From Manis javanica (lineage: Eukaryota > Chordata > Mammalia > Pholidota > Manidae): a stretch of DNA of 64,000 nt. The stretch lies in assembly GCF_040802235.1 (NCBI RefSeq), contig NC_133156.1, forward strand, positions 117,644,173 to 117,708,172, read 5' to 3'. This document shows positions 10,441 to 22,447 of the stretch, in pieces (the first letter of the stretch is position 1; the number at the start of each line of letters is the position of its first letter). Both the position numbers and the translations under genes were made by a program. Below the pieces are notes generated by a model. It saw only the letters and a list, made by a program, of their open reading frames with translations, did not search any database and was not told where the DNA came from.

Positions 10441-12206
10441 CCCTCAAGTGATCCTTAGGGAAGATCTAGGAATTTTGGATGGGAATGCTTTGGGGTTCAT
10501 ATATAGATGATTAAGTGGCAACACGTGCTAATCATGGTGAGGGAACAAGGAACTAGGCTTTAGCAGGATAAAGGGCAATTTTCCTTTTCCCATAGGGACA
10601 AAGTGGAAACCTGAGGTCAGAGACTTCAGTATTCTAGTAGACATAAAGGTGATGACTTTGGATGGATACAGTGGGAATTTCCACTGCTTTCCCAACCCCT
10701 CTGAGTATTATACTCAAAATAGTTCCTCTGCAAAGTCTCGCATTCTCACATCCATTATTTCTGAGGGAAAAAAAACCATGTATTTCACCAAATCCATACA
10801 CCTGAATTTCTCCATGATTCTGTAAAGTAGGTTTGGTAGATCCACATATAGAAACCAGCTTTTAAAATGGATTTGGTACCTTTCTGCATTATTTAACTGT
10901 GAGAATTTTTGGAGGAAAAACAACATTCAAACTTTGATAGAGAAGACTAATTGGAGACTATTAAACACTAATGGAATAATTGCCTTAAAATCATGCTAAT
11001 AGCTTCCTGGCTGCTACATGTTTACTTGGCCAGTTGCTACAGCCTGAATTAAGTAATTATCGCCGCCATTTAAAACCACTGCCGATGTACCGCACAAGTG
11101 TTTCTATGGAAGAGAATGGCTGCTCAGTCATTCTCAAGGCTTCAGGTTTTCTTACGTGCAGCAACAGGAGTGAGGAGCTGCCTGATCATGAGGCTGCCAC
11201 TTGGGGCAGCGGACCCAGATTATCCAGGGCTAGCACAAAGAACAATGTGCAGGTGTGTTACAGTGCCCACCAGGAGTGCGGTGCATCTCCAAACATTTCT
11301 CAGGGGCCCACATCTTGCATACTTTCAGAGTCAAATCTCTCAGTGGCTGTTTTACATTTAAATGGCCTCATGATGTAGTACTGACTGGCCGAGGGAATTA
11401 AGTACTTGGTATTAGAAGTTTTACTTTCAATTAATTTTTCAAAGGAATGGTACTGTTAGCACACATTTATCATTATTTCCCATCTCTTAGGCTTATTTAT
11501 CATTTTTTCCTATCTCTGGTGACACCAAACTCAGTTTTCATTCATATGTGTTTAACAATATCCTGGCATTATGGAGTATGAATGAAGCTTTCTCTCACCA
11601 CAAGCTGGTGAGGGGATAAATAGGGATGGAGGCATGAAAACAAACTATACAATTTAGGTGAAAGTGAGTCTGATGAATTTCTGGTATCTCTGAAACCAAT
11701 TTCTAACTCTATGGTCATGGTGCCTCCAGAACTGTTTGGTGTACAAATACCCTTCATGGGAGCAAGCAGGCTGTTGCTTAATCTGGGGAAGGTGTCGGTG
11801 ATCTGGGTGTGTGATAGGGAATCTTTCTCTCCAAAATCTAAAATATCAGGAAGGGTTTTTATTCCCGGGAGGAATCTGCAATGCATTTTCTGATATGTGA
11901 CAGCAAATAGAACATGTGATAACAAAAGGTTTGCTGAAAATTTGTGGGACTGGAACCTCAGAAAAAGCATACATTTCCTTGGTGTTGGAGGAGGCCATCT
12001 AGAGGACATGACCCCTGGTTGACCTGTGAACTGGACCAGGGCAATCAGAAGCTCCGTACCCCTCCTGGGTGGGAATAAACATTTGGCGCACCATTCCCAC
12101 AGCTGGAGTAGTTTTCAAGGATGCAGCCTTGAGGGAGTAATGTGTTGTTAACACCATCTGAATGCTGCATGTGATTGAACCTAGTTAAGGCCTCCATATA
12201 AGCGTC
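10441..12206. other. Intronic, no gene supported
   Basis: This stretch holds two longer open frames, 11034-11378 (+, 114 codons) and 12009-11569 (-, 146 codons). Neither shows a recognisable domain, and each stands alone without partner exons, so I treat them as chance. CGCCGCCATTT at about 11060 fits the YY1 core motif. Confidence 0.5.
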
Positions 12207-14208
12207 TTTTTTTGGGGGGTATCATTAATATACAATTACATGAGCAACATTGTGGTTACTAGATTCCCTGGATTATCAAGTCCCTACCACATACCCCATT
12301 ACTGTCACTGTCCACCAGCGTAGTAAGATGCTATAGAGTCAATACTTGCCTTCTCTATGCTATACTGCCTTCCCCGGGCTCCCCACCCCACATTATGTGT
12401 GCTAATCATAATGCCCGTTATTCCCCTTCTCCCTCCCTTGCCACCCACCCACCCCAGTCTCTTTCCCTTTGGCAACTGTTAGTCCATTCTTGGGTTCTGT
12501 GAGTCTGTTGCTGTTTTGCTCCTTCAGTTTTTGCTTTGTTCTTATGCTCCACAGATGAGTGAAATCATTTGGTACTTAATCTTTTCTCTGCCTGGCTTAT
12601 TTCACTAAGTATAATACCATCTAGCTCCATCCATGTTGTTGCAAATAGTAGGATTTGTTTTCTTCTTATGGCTGAATAATATTCCATTGTGTATATGTAC
12701 CACATCTTCTTTATCCATTCATCTACTGATGGACACTTAGGTTGCTTCCATTTCTTGGCTATTGTAAATAGTCCTGGGGTAAACGTAGGAGTGCATATGT
12801 CTTTTTCAAACTGCAAAACTGCATTCTTAGGGTAAAGTCCTAGGAGTGGAATTCTGGGTCAAATGGTATTTCTATTTTTAGTTTTTTGAGGAACTTCCAT
12901 ACTGCTTTCCACAATGGTTGAACTAATTTACATTCCCAACAGTAGTGTAGGAGAGTTCCCCTTTCTCCGCATCCTCACCAGCATTTGTTGTTCCTATTCT
13001 TTTCTATGTTGGCCATTCTAACTGGCATGAGGTGATACCTCATTGCGGTTTTAATTTGCATTTCCCTGATAATTATTGATGTCGAGCATCTTTTCATGTG
13101 CGTGTTGGGCCATCTGAATTTCTTCTTTGGAGAATTGTCTGTTCATATCCTCCACCCATTTTTTTAATAGGGTTATTTGCTTTTTAGGTGTTGAGGCATG
13201 TGAATTCTTTATATATTTTGGATGTTAACCCCTTGTTGGATATGTCATTTACAAATATATTCTTCCATACTGTAGGATGCCTTTTTGTTCTGCTGATAGT
13301 ATCCTCCGCTGTACAGCTTTTTAGCATGATGTAGTCCCATTTGTTCATTTTTTATTTTATTTCCCTTGCTAGAGGAGATCCATTCAGGGAAAGGTTGCTC
13401 ATGTTTACATTCAAGAGATTTTTGCCTATGTTTTCTTCTAAGAGTTTTATAGTTTCATGACTTTACATTCAGGTCTTTGATCCATTTGGAGTTTACTTTT
13501 GTGTATGGAGTTAGACAGTAATCCAGTTTCATTCTCTTACATGTAGCTGTCCAGTTTTGCCAACACCAGTTGTTTTAGAGGCTGTCATTTCCCCATTGTA
13601 TATCCATGCTTCCTTTATCATATATTAATTGACCATATTCTTGACTTTATATCTGGTCTCTCTATTCTGTTCCATTGATCCATGGGTCTGTTCTTGTGCC
13701 AGTACCAAATTGTCTCTTGATTATTGTGGCTTTATAGTAGAGCTTGAAGTTGGGGAGCATAATCCTAGCTTTATTCTTCCTTCTCAGAATTGCTTTGGCT
13801 AGTCGGGGTCTTTTGTGGTTCCATATGAACTTTAGAACTCTTTGTTCTAGTTCGTTGAAGAATGCTGTTGGTATTTTGATAGGCATTGCATTGAATCTGT
13901 AGATTGCTTTAGGAAGGATGGCCATTTTGACAATATTGATTCTTCCTATCCATGAGCATGGGACATGTTTCCATTTATTAGTATCTTCTTCAATTTCTCT
14001 CATGAGTGTCTTGTAGTTTTCAGAGTATAGTTCTTTCACTTCCTTGGTTAGGTTTATTCCTAGGTATTTTACTCTTTTTGATGCAATTGTGAATGGAATT
14101 CTTTTCCTGATTTCTCTTTCTGCTAGTTCATTGTTAGTGTATAGGAATGCAACAGATTTCTGTGTATTTATTTTGTATCCTGCAACTTTGCTGAATTTAG
14201 ATATTAGA
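12207..14208 (-). mobile_element. L1, 5′-truncated, antisense, with intact 3′ end
   Basis: On the minus strand this is about 2 kb of L1: the last half of ORF2 plus the 3′UTR. The poly(A) tail shows as a T run at 12207-12213. ORF2 is broken: one frame (about 14208-13662) carries the [13 protein letters not shown] and [15 protein letters not shown] signatures, and another (12816-12565) carries the C-terminal MEYYSAIRRK and TTWMELDGIILSE. Stops and frameshifts separate them, so the copy is dead. The 5′ end near 14208 is truncated. A weak target duplication is possible: CATATAA at 12195-12201 and 14214-14220. Its 3′ terminal sequence (TATCATTAATATACAATTAC on the + strand) is shared with the L1 at 44899 and appears lineage-specific. 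Confidence 0.92.
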
Positions 14209-14270
14209 TGCTTCATATAAACTTTTAAGAATCTGGTGGGCTGATGTGGATATCTACTTGTTTCGCGGCT

Positions 14271-14330
14271 GCCCAATACAAGCCTCATACATTCCCTTGT
14301 GCCCAACACAAGCCTCATATGTTCCCACTT
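14271..14330. repeat. 30-bp tandem duplication, two units
   Basis: The units at 14271-14300 and 14301-14330 both begin GCCCAAYACAAGCCTCATA and differ at a handful of positions. The duplication lies about 60 bases beyond the 5′ end of the antisense L1 and overlaps the start of the next duplicated block. Confidence 0.85.
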
Positions 14331-14430
14331 TTGACTAAGCCCTTTCTATTTCTATTGGGCCATGCAGTCCATGTATGAATGCTCAAATTTACAGTCAGGC
14401 TGAGAGAAAGAACGCCATATTTGACTCAAA
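14326..14430 (+). repeat. Direct micro-duplication, copy 1
   Basis: From CACTTTTGACTAAGC to ATATTTGACTCAA this matches 15413-15510 at roughly nine positions in ten. The main length difference is a 6-base indel (TTCTAT) in this copy. Both ends of the match are sharp. Confidence 0.9.
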
Positions 14431-15192
14431 CTGATGACTACCAGTCTGGAGTGGCCTGCCTCTTTTTTCAGTCTCTCTTTGTCCTCTGTGTACAGGTACC
14501 AGTTTGTGAGCCAATGCATGAATAAGAATTTTTGATTGTACTATAGATAAGTAACATAGAAATGCTTTAGAAATCAATAATGGTACCTGTTGATGTTGTT
14601 CATTTCTTTCAGAAAATACCAACACCAATTAGGAAAAAGGGTTTTACTTAAGGAAACTAGGTGTTTATACAGCTCTGATTTCTGTGGTTGTGTCTGATTT
14701 TATTGTTTTTAAATTGCTCCCATAGAGCTATCTCTTCTCCTGTTGCCAGTGTTCCTGGGGACAACTGCTTCTTCCTTTTTTCTTGTAATTTACTATTTCT
14801 GTTTTTATTTGGATGAGACTATCTACAGGACAATCTGGGATTGGGTCTAATTGTACAAATTTCTTTTAAAAAGCAGGGTTTTGGGCATCATTTTAGTCAG
14901 GATAGTGATACAAAAGTTAACCTTTCAAGGCAATAAAAAAGAAACAAAATTGTTAAGGCTGAATATCTTTCTTGTGTTGCCTTTCCAATCCCAGTTTTGT
15001 TTTTATTTTGTTGACAAGGAAAAACTGAAGAATATCTGGAATATAATTTATTTTACCAGCCAGGACTTTTTCTTGAGGAATTGAACTGAACCACCATTAT
15101 TAATACAAAGTAAATACTTATGCCTTTTTATAGTTCACAGTGTTTTCTCATGTATACACATGCTCTTTACATGTTCCATCAATGATTGTCTA
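14431..15192. other. Intronic, nothing recognised
   Basis: Unassigned sequence between the two copies of the micro-duplication. The short open frames (77 codons at 14395-14628 minus and 14851-15084 plus) have no motif. Confidence 0.5.
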
Positions 15193-15360
15193 AGGCTTTG
15201 CTACTCAAAGTTGGTCCAGGGACAAGTAGGAGCAGGTACATCTTCGTAGAAATGCAGCATCTCAGACCCTACCCTGAGACCAATGTAATCACAATCTGCA
15301 TTTAACAAGATCACCAGGTGACTTTTCTATACTTTCAGAGTTTAAGAAGCATTGCTTTAA
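15193..15360 (+). mobile_element. MER5A-like hAT-Charlie element
   Basis: Landmarks are CTACTCAAAGTTGGTCCAGGGAC at the left, AGAAATGCAGCATCTCAGACCC in the middle, and AACAAGATCACCAGGTGACTT then GAGTTTAAGAAGCATTGC at the right. These match the order and wording of the MER5A family of non-autonomous hAT-Charlie transposons. Confidence 0.7.
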
Positions 15361-15412
15361 GGTATCTTTATGGGGATCCTTTATGTAAGCAGCAGAGCCT
15401 AGTCTAAGTTTA

Positions 15413-15510
15413 CACTTTTGACTAAGCTCTTTCTATTTGGCCATGCAGTCTACCTATGAATGCTCAAATTTACAGTCAGGCTGAGAGCCAGAACTCCATA
15501 TTTGACTCAA
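15413..15510 (+). repeat. Direct micro-duplication, copy 2
   Basis: This is the partner of 14326-14430, lying about 1.08 kb downstream in the same orientation. Its flanks show no similarity to those of copy 1. Confidence 0.9.
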
Positions 15511-18500
15511 GGCTAATGGACCAGGTTGGGAACATTTCTAACTGACATTATGGTTCTTCATGCACCTTGCACACCAAATGCGATTTCGTTGCTACTTAAG
15601 TGTTCCAATTAGGTCACTGTGATAAATGTAAAACCTTTCCCCTCATTGCCTCAAAGTCCTGCTGTTTGTTGGTATCAGCCATCAACAGCACTTAAAGTCA
15701 GCCCATTTGGCGATGCTGGTGGTCACTAATGACAATTTAGGAAACTTCCCTGTATAGGTTCATTGTCCATTTGGTCTCTTATCTTTGTTGTATTACAGGC
15801 CCAGCTACTTTTGTTACATTTATATTTTATAGGTTACAGATTCATTCAATTTATCTATAAGCTAGAACTTTCCAATATTGCTCTTGAATAATAGTGATAT
15901 TATGAATGCAAAACTGTGGTAATAATCAGCATCAGAAAGCCATCAAAAACAAAGATAAATTAATTTTTGATAAAAAAATGATCAATCTTGTTTATATTTG
16001 CAAACCATGCCTCATTTATTTGATGCTTGATAAATATGGAATAGAAACATGCATAAATGTGTTTATAAACTCACTTGTTTGCATTTTATTTAGCATAATC
16101 AGTGTTCTAAAATAGTTAAAATAAAAACCCCTCAAATTGCTAATATGGATATCACAATGTTTATATGTTAAGGCTCACACACTTTGAAATGAAAATGTCT
16201 CCTATCCTTACTAATAGTTTGTTTTCTCTTATTTAATTCCAACCCACCCAATCAAAACAGAGTAAATTATGAAGAGGAAGAATAATCCTATTGAATTCCA
16301 TACATCAGCAATCACAACAGGGAATATTCGGGAGGGAAGACTGACAAATGAAGGCACAGGGACACAAAAGGAAGTGTTCCCGAAACCCTGCCAGCCCAAA
16401 AGTAAAATCAGTCCTATTAACTGTCAGTTTTGATTCCTCCTAAAGGACTTCCAAATAGTTCTAGAAATCTCTGGGCAAATTCTTAAGTATGTTTTACAAG
16501 GCAATTTGGGGTATTACCATGTACATAGTTTCTGCCATTTTCCTTCGTGTTTTGAGGCAGCTTTGGGGAGTTGTCTCTTTTGCTGCTTTGACATATAGAG
16601 GAAATGCTTCCGTAAAACAGTCCTGCTGTTGACAGTCCCACCAGGGCTTGTGCTACGTCTGCAGAGACCCAGCATTGAGAATGTTAATGTGTAACAAGGG
16701 CTGTGGATTCCACTATGGCCAAAGGCTCCCAGAGGTGGGCCCCTATGTGGAAGCCAGCTTTTCCTGCTGACATCTCATCACTACTGATGCCATGAGTGCC
16801 AACACTGCCAAAACCTTTTTCAATCTTCTGCCTGTATGGATGTCAACAAAAGTGACATCTTTGAATTTAGATTGATTCTTCTGTTGTCCCCTGGCCTTAA
16901 GACTCAGGTATGAGTTTATGAGGGCTGGGCAGAGGGCAATGTATGGGATAGATTTTATTCTGTACTCTGCATCGTTCTCAATATTAGCTCACACTCTGTG
17001 CTTGTGTGTGTGCATGCACATGCATAGTGTATATTGACTTTCTCTTAAATAACTTCTTTTCCAAACAGCTTCTTGTTTATTTTTTCCTATAAATAGACCT
17101 CTGGTTGCTGTTATCTAAGTAATCATTTCTCCAGACAGATCCAGAGTAGTAATACAGCTGGGGATCTTATTGTTCCCAGTGAGCAGCCTGGGACAATGTA
17201 AATAGACCCAATTATCTGACATAAATAAAAGTAATGGCTAACACCTCCATTGTTTCAGAGCCCGTTAGTAATTGATGTGCTCTGAGCCTTCAAGAAAAGG
17301 TTGGTTTTCATACACACATATGCCCATCAATGCACACCTTTTAATTGTTGGTTTAATTGTTGTTTACTACTCTGTTAATCTGGAAATCTACCTATTACCA
17401 CCAATGAGGCTGCCTCTTACCCACAAGCATTAGTTTCTGGAAACCAGAGAACATGTCCCCTTGATAGGAACTTCTAGACACAGTCATGAGATTTGACATC
17501 CTCAAGAAGCTTATATATTCTTTATCCTTCTCTGGGTAAGGTTAAGATCAGTCTCAGAAGGTTGGAGACCAGAAAAATATCTAAATCACATAATCCAGAA
17601 GGCAAAGAAAAGTGAGAGAGAAATGTACCATGGTTCAGACGAAATTCTGCTGCCAGAAGCTTTTTACAACACCATATGCTTTCATCATGCTTATTAAGAG
17701 AGGGAGATGGTTCAGGAAGAGGGGCAGGAGGAGATGGTTAAACATATTTGAGAAGCAACCAGAATTAGTCACCTCCGGAGATCAGGTACCGAAACAGATG
17801 GCCCATTGATTTGTTAGATGTGCTCTTGTTTTGTTCCTATATTTCATTACAGATCCGGGGAGTGGACAGCTCTTATACTACTCTACCTTAAATGCCAGCT
17901 AATTCTATATTTCACTTAGAAGAAGTCTTCCTGGGAATTAATTTTTATGAAGCAGCCATGTTTATCCTTAGTCAACATTGTAAAATGATGGTTATGCTCC
18001 TTGATTCACTTGGAGAATTTTTGTTTCCTGAAGCATAGTGGACTATGATGAATGACAATCTTAGTTGCCTGCTAGGCTTTCCTGGAGGTCCCCGTTAGCT
18101 TGTTGGGTGGTGAGGAGGAAAATGCACTTGAAGGAATCCTAATGGGCAAATGGGAACTTATCTCAATGTATGTCTCAGGCCATACTCCCCTGTTGCCATA
18201 TAAAGAGGAAGAGGAGAGGACCAGGGCTGACTTAGTACGGAGTTAGCCTTAACCACACTCTTGACAAGACACCTGCCATTGGCTATTCTCAGGAAAAAAA
18301 GGTCGTCAGAGGGATATAAAGATCCTGCCTTGAAAGTTGATAGAAGGGAAGGAAGGCTGCAGAACTGTTAAGTTTTGTTCAGTCTTTATTACCCCTTATG
18401 TCCTCATTGTTCTTCATATCAGCTCAAATTCCTTGGCCCAGCATTAGAATCCCACTCTTCAAAGTGTCACTAATTCTTTTTCTCAGAGCTTTCCTGCTCT

Positions 18501-18690
18501 GCTTAACTGGAAAAACTCCAGCTCAGTTAAACTCAATTTTCTACCTAATCTATATACAGAAAATTTCAGTGGCTAAACATTGTTAGAGAAAAATTACACA
18601 ACCCGGGTGTCTTGACTCACTAGAAATTTCGACCATAAATCTTTCTCTCATCCCCAGTAAACTTATTCTCCTATCCTCTGAGATAATTTC
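15511..18690. other. Intronic, mostly unassigned single-copy-looking sequence
   Basis: I recognise no gene or repeat family with confidence. 17195-17300 is AT-rich with clustered TAAT/ATTA motifs and has the look of a non-coding element, but nothing in the sequence alone proves it. Confidence 0.45.
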
Positions 18691-18699
18691 ATACCTCTT

Positions 18700-19345
18700 C
18701 CTCCTCTTCAAATCAACATCTCCTTTATATCTCACTCAAAATTAATGACCTCTTCTCTCATTTTATGGAAAATATCAATGCAAACAAACAAGAACTTTCT
18801 CAGTTTCTCACCATTAATACACCAACCCAACCTGTATCTATTTCTGCATATTCTGCATTTTCTTCAGGTAGGATGAAGTCACGGACCTGCCCCTACCAAA
18901 GTCCAACTTCTTCACCTGTGGTCTGCATCCCATGCACTCAACTGTCTTCAAAGCTCACTTCCAAATTTCTCCCCTTTCTCCCCTACATCATTATTTTTCT
19001 CTATCTCTACTGGATTACTCTAGTCAGTACACAAATATATGTAAATATTATCAGTCTTTAAAAAAGAAACCCTCTTTGTATATCTTCCTTTCTACCCATG
19101 CATTATTTCTCTGATTTATAAAAATATGCCTGCTGTCTTCAGGTTGTTATTTCCTTTTCTGTCCCCAGCTAAAGCTAATCTCAGTATTTCTCCACCACTG
19201 CATTAAAATTGTTTTTATCAAGGTTTCCAAGGATCTGTATTTTGCCAAAGCTAACAGTTATTTCTGTCTCATCTTATTTGACATTTCAGCATCATTTGAT
19301 ATGGTTGACCATAACCTTCTTCTTGAAATATGTTCTTTTGGCTTC
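18700..19345 (+). mobile_element. L2 (LINE2) ORF2 reverse-transcriptase region, decayed
   Basis: The + strand still reads like the L2/CR1-clade polymerase. TCTCATCTTATTTGACATTTCAGCATCATTTGATATGGTTGACCATA corresponds to the LLDLSAAFDTVDH motif region. Upstream, CTTTCTCCCCTACATCATTA and CTCTACTGGATTACTC match the preceding L2 coding stretch. Frames are broken throughout (the open 98-codon piece is 18765-19061). Confidence 0.7.
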
Positions 19346-19429
19346 TTACGGCACTTTATTTTTTTGTGTGGTTAAAAAAAGCCACACACACACGAGATTT
19401 ACTCTATACAATTTTTAAAAAATTGTTAG

Positions 19430-20434
19430 CTATAAGTGCAATGGCATACAGGATATCTCAAGAGCATTGTCTTCTTGCATGACTGAAATTTTATATCCTT
19501 TAAATAGTAACTCATAATTTCCTCCTCCCATCAGTCCATGGAAACCAGCATTCTACTTTTTGCTTTTATGAGTTTGACTACTTTAGATACTACCTGAGTA
19601 TAGTATTTGTTCTTCTATTACTGGCTTATTTTACATCCATAGTGTCCTCAGGTTTCATTCATGTTGTAGTATAGGACATGATTTCCTTCTTTTTCATGGC
19701 TGCATAACATTCCATTGTGAGTATATACTGCATTTGTTTTTTCATCTGTCAATAGATATTTAGGTTGTTTTTATGTCTTGGCTATTGTGAATGATGGTGC
19801 AGTGAATGTGGGAGTGCTGATACCTCTTTGATATCCTTACTTCAGTTCTTTTGGATAAATACCCAGAAGTGGGATTGTTGGGTCATACAATTTAATGTTT
19901 TGAGGAACTGCCATATTGTTTTCTATAGCAGCTGTACCATTTTACATTTCCACTAACAGAAAATAAGAATTCTAAATTTTCCATATATTCACCAACACTT
20001 TTCATTTTCTGTTGTTGTTTATAATAACCACCCTAATGACTTTAATTTCCACAATGATTAGTGATGTTAAGCATTTCTTCATATATCTGTTGACTATTTG
20101 CATGTATTTTTTTTGAGAAATGTCTATTCAAGTCTTTTGCCATTTAAAAAAATTGGGTTATTTGATATTTTGCTATTTGGTTGTAGGAGTTAATTATGTG
20201 TTTTGGAAATTCATCCCTTAATTTCTTTCACTAATGTTTGCAGTTTTCTGAATTCAAGTCTTTACCTCTTTAGTTAAGTTTATTCCTAAGTATGTTATTT
20301 TTTGATGCTGTTGTATGGGATTATTTTCTTAATTTCCTTTTCAGATTGCTTATTTTTGTATATAGAAATGAGATTGATTTTTGTATGCTGGTTTTTGGAT
20401 CCTGCAACTTACCTAAGTGCATTTATTTTAACAA

Positions 20435-20487
<53 letters not shown>

Positions 20488-22447
20488 ATCTAATCTTTAG
20501 GGTGTTCTACATATTAGATCATGTCATCTGTGAACAAAGATAATTTTAGTTCTTTCTTTCCTATTTGGATGTCTTTTATTTACTTTTCTTACTTAATTGC
20601 TTTGATTAGATTTATAGTATTATGTTGAATAAAAATGGTAAAAGTGGGCATACTTACTTTGTTCCTGATCTTAGTGGGAAATTTTTCAACTCTGTATAAT
20701 GTTAGCTGTAGGTACTTCATATATAAACTTTTTTATATTAAGGTAATTTCCTTCTATTCCCAGTTTGATGCAAATATGAAAGGGTGTTGAGTTTTGTCAA
20801 ATACTTTTTCTGTATGTATTAAGATGATCATGTAATTTTTATCCTTTGTTTTGTTAATGTATATCACATTGACTGACTTTTTTTTTTGGTATATTGAACC
20901 ATCCTTGCACTCCTGGGTTAAATCCCACTTGGTCATGCTGTATGATCTTTTCAGTGTGCTGTTGAATTTGTTTTGCTAGGATTTTGTTGAGGAGTTTTGA
21001 ATCCATATCCACAGGGGATATTGGATTGTAGTCTTCTTTTCAAGTCATGTCTTTGTCCAGCTTTGCTCTCAGAGTAATGCTGGCCTCACAAAATAATCTG
21101 GAAGTGTCCCTGCCTCTTTAGTTCTTTGGGAGAATTGAAGAAAGATTGGTGTTAATTCTTTAAATGTTTGCTAGCATTCAGCAGTGAAGTCATCTGTTTC
21201 TGGGATTTTCTTTGATCAGGTTTTTGATTACTGATTGAATCTCCTGATTAGCTATAGATCTGCTCATATTTCCTATTTCTTCATGATTTATTCTTGGTAG
21301 GTTGTAAGTTTCTAGGAATTTGTCCATTTTTTCTAGGTTATACAGTTTGTTGGCACATAATTTCATAATTTTTCATACTAGTCTCTTTTAATCCTTTTAA
21401 TTTTTGTGATCTCACTTATAATGTCTCCTTTTTCATGTTTTATTTCATTTGTTTGAGTCTTGTCTTTTTTTCTTAGTCTTGATAAAGGTTTATTTATCTT
21501 TTCAAAAAGCTATTAGTTGTGTTGACTTTTCTCTATTGTCTTCCTATTCTCATTTTCATTTATTTCCTCTCTAATCTTTAATATTTCCTTCCTTCAACTA
21601 ATGTTGGGCTTAATTTAGTCTTCTTTTTCTAGTTCCTCAAGGAGTAGAATTAGGTTATTTGCTATCTCTTTCCTTTTTTTAGTTAAGGTATTTGCTGCTA
21701 TAAACTTCCTTCGTAGTAATGCTTCTGATGCATTCCATAAGTTTTGGTATGGTATGTTTTCATTTTCCTTTGTCTCAAGATATTTTCCAATTTACCTTTG
21801 ACTTTTGACCCATTGTTTATTTTAAAATATATTGCCTAATTTCTACATATTTGAGAAATTTTCAGTCTTTGTTTGTTAATGATTTCTGGTTTTATTCCAC
21901 TATGGTCAGAAAAGACACTTGTTATTATTTCAGGATTTTAGATGTGTTGAGACTTACCTTGTGACTGAACATATAATCTTTCCTGGAGAGTGTTCCATGT
22001 GTGTTTGATAAGAATGTGTGTTCTGCTTTGGTTGGTTAGAATGTTCTATATATGTGTGTATATGACTACCCTTGGTCTATAGTGTTCAAGTTCTCTTTTT
22101 CCTTATTGATCTCCTGTCTGGATGTTCTCTCCATTATTGAAAGTGGAGTATTGAAATCACTTGTTACTATTGTGTTGCTGTCTGTTTCTCCCTTCAGTTT
22201 TGTCAATGTTTGCTTTATATATTTAGGCACTCTAATGTTGGTTTTGGGTACATACATGTTTTCAATTTGTATATCTTCCTTATAAATTGACCCTTTTGTG
22301 ATTATACAGTGTCTTTGTGTCTTCTGACGGTTTTTAACTTTGTCTGATATAAGTATGGCTACCCCTGCTGTCTTTTGCTTACCATTAGCATGGAATATCT
22401 TTTTCCATCCTTTCATTTTCAACCTGTGTCTTTAAATCTAGAGTCTC
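19430..22447 (-). mobile_element. L1 of composite locus: antisense ORF2 to 3′UTR
   Basis: Read on the minus strand: from 22422 to 22066 a 118-codon frame covers the L1 endonuclease domain (KGWKKIFHANGKQK, SDFNTPLS; the usual GDFN is SDFN). The reverse-transcriptase region follows, with FTDD in place of FADD at 20534-20523, then the C-terminus and 3′UTR to about 19430. An internal deletion of several hundred bases is inferred near 20195-20200, where the sequence jumps between two non-adjacent ORF2 regions. A TG microsatellite sits inside at 20437. Many stops; inactive. Confidence 0.88.
20437..20485. repeat. (TG)n microsatellite inside L1
   Basis: About 24 uninterrupted TG units lie within the antisense L1 ORF2 remnant. 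A repeat this long is likely polymorphic. Confidence 0.95.

Noticed and set aside
11034-11378. 114-codon + frame
   Set aside because: Low-information composition without recognised motif; no upstream acceptor or Kozak support that stands out.
11569-12009. 146-codon minus-strand frame
   Set aside because: No domain, signal peptide or partner exon. It borders an LTR- or repeat-like area; chance or decayed repeat is more likely than a gene.
13662-14318. 218-codon minus-strand frame as a possible gene
   Set aside because: From about 14208 leftwards it is L1 ORF2. The N-terminal 37 codons come from the 30-bp tandem repeat outside the L1.
20437-20543. Cys-Val repeat protein frames over TG tracts (also at 55139)
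   Set aside because: Translations of TG microsatellites, not genes.
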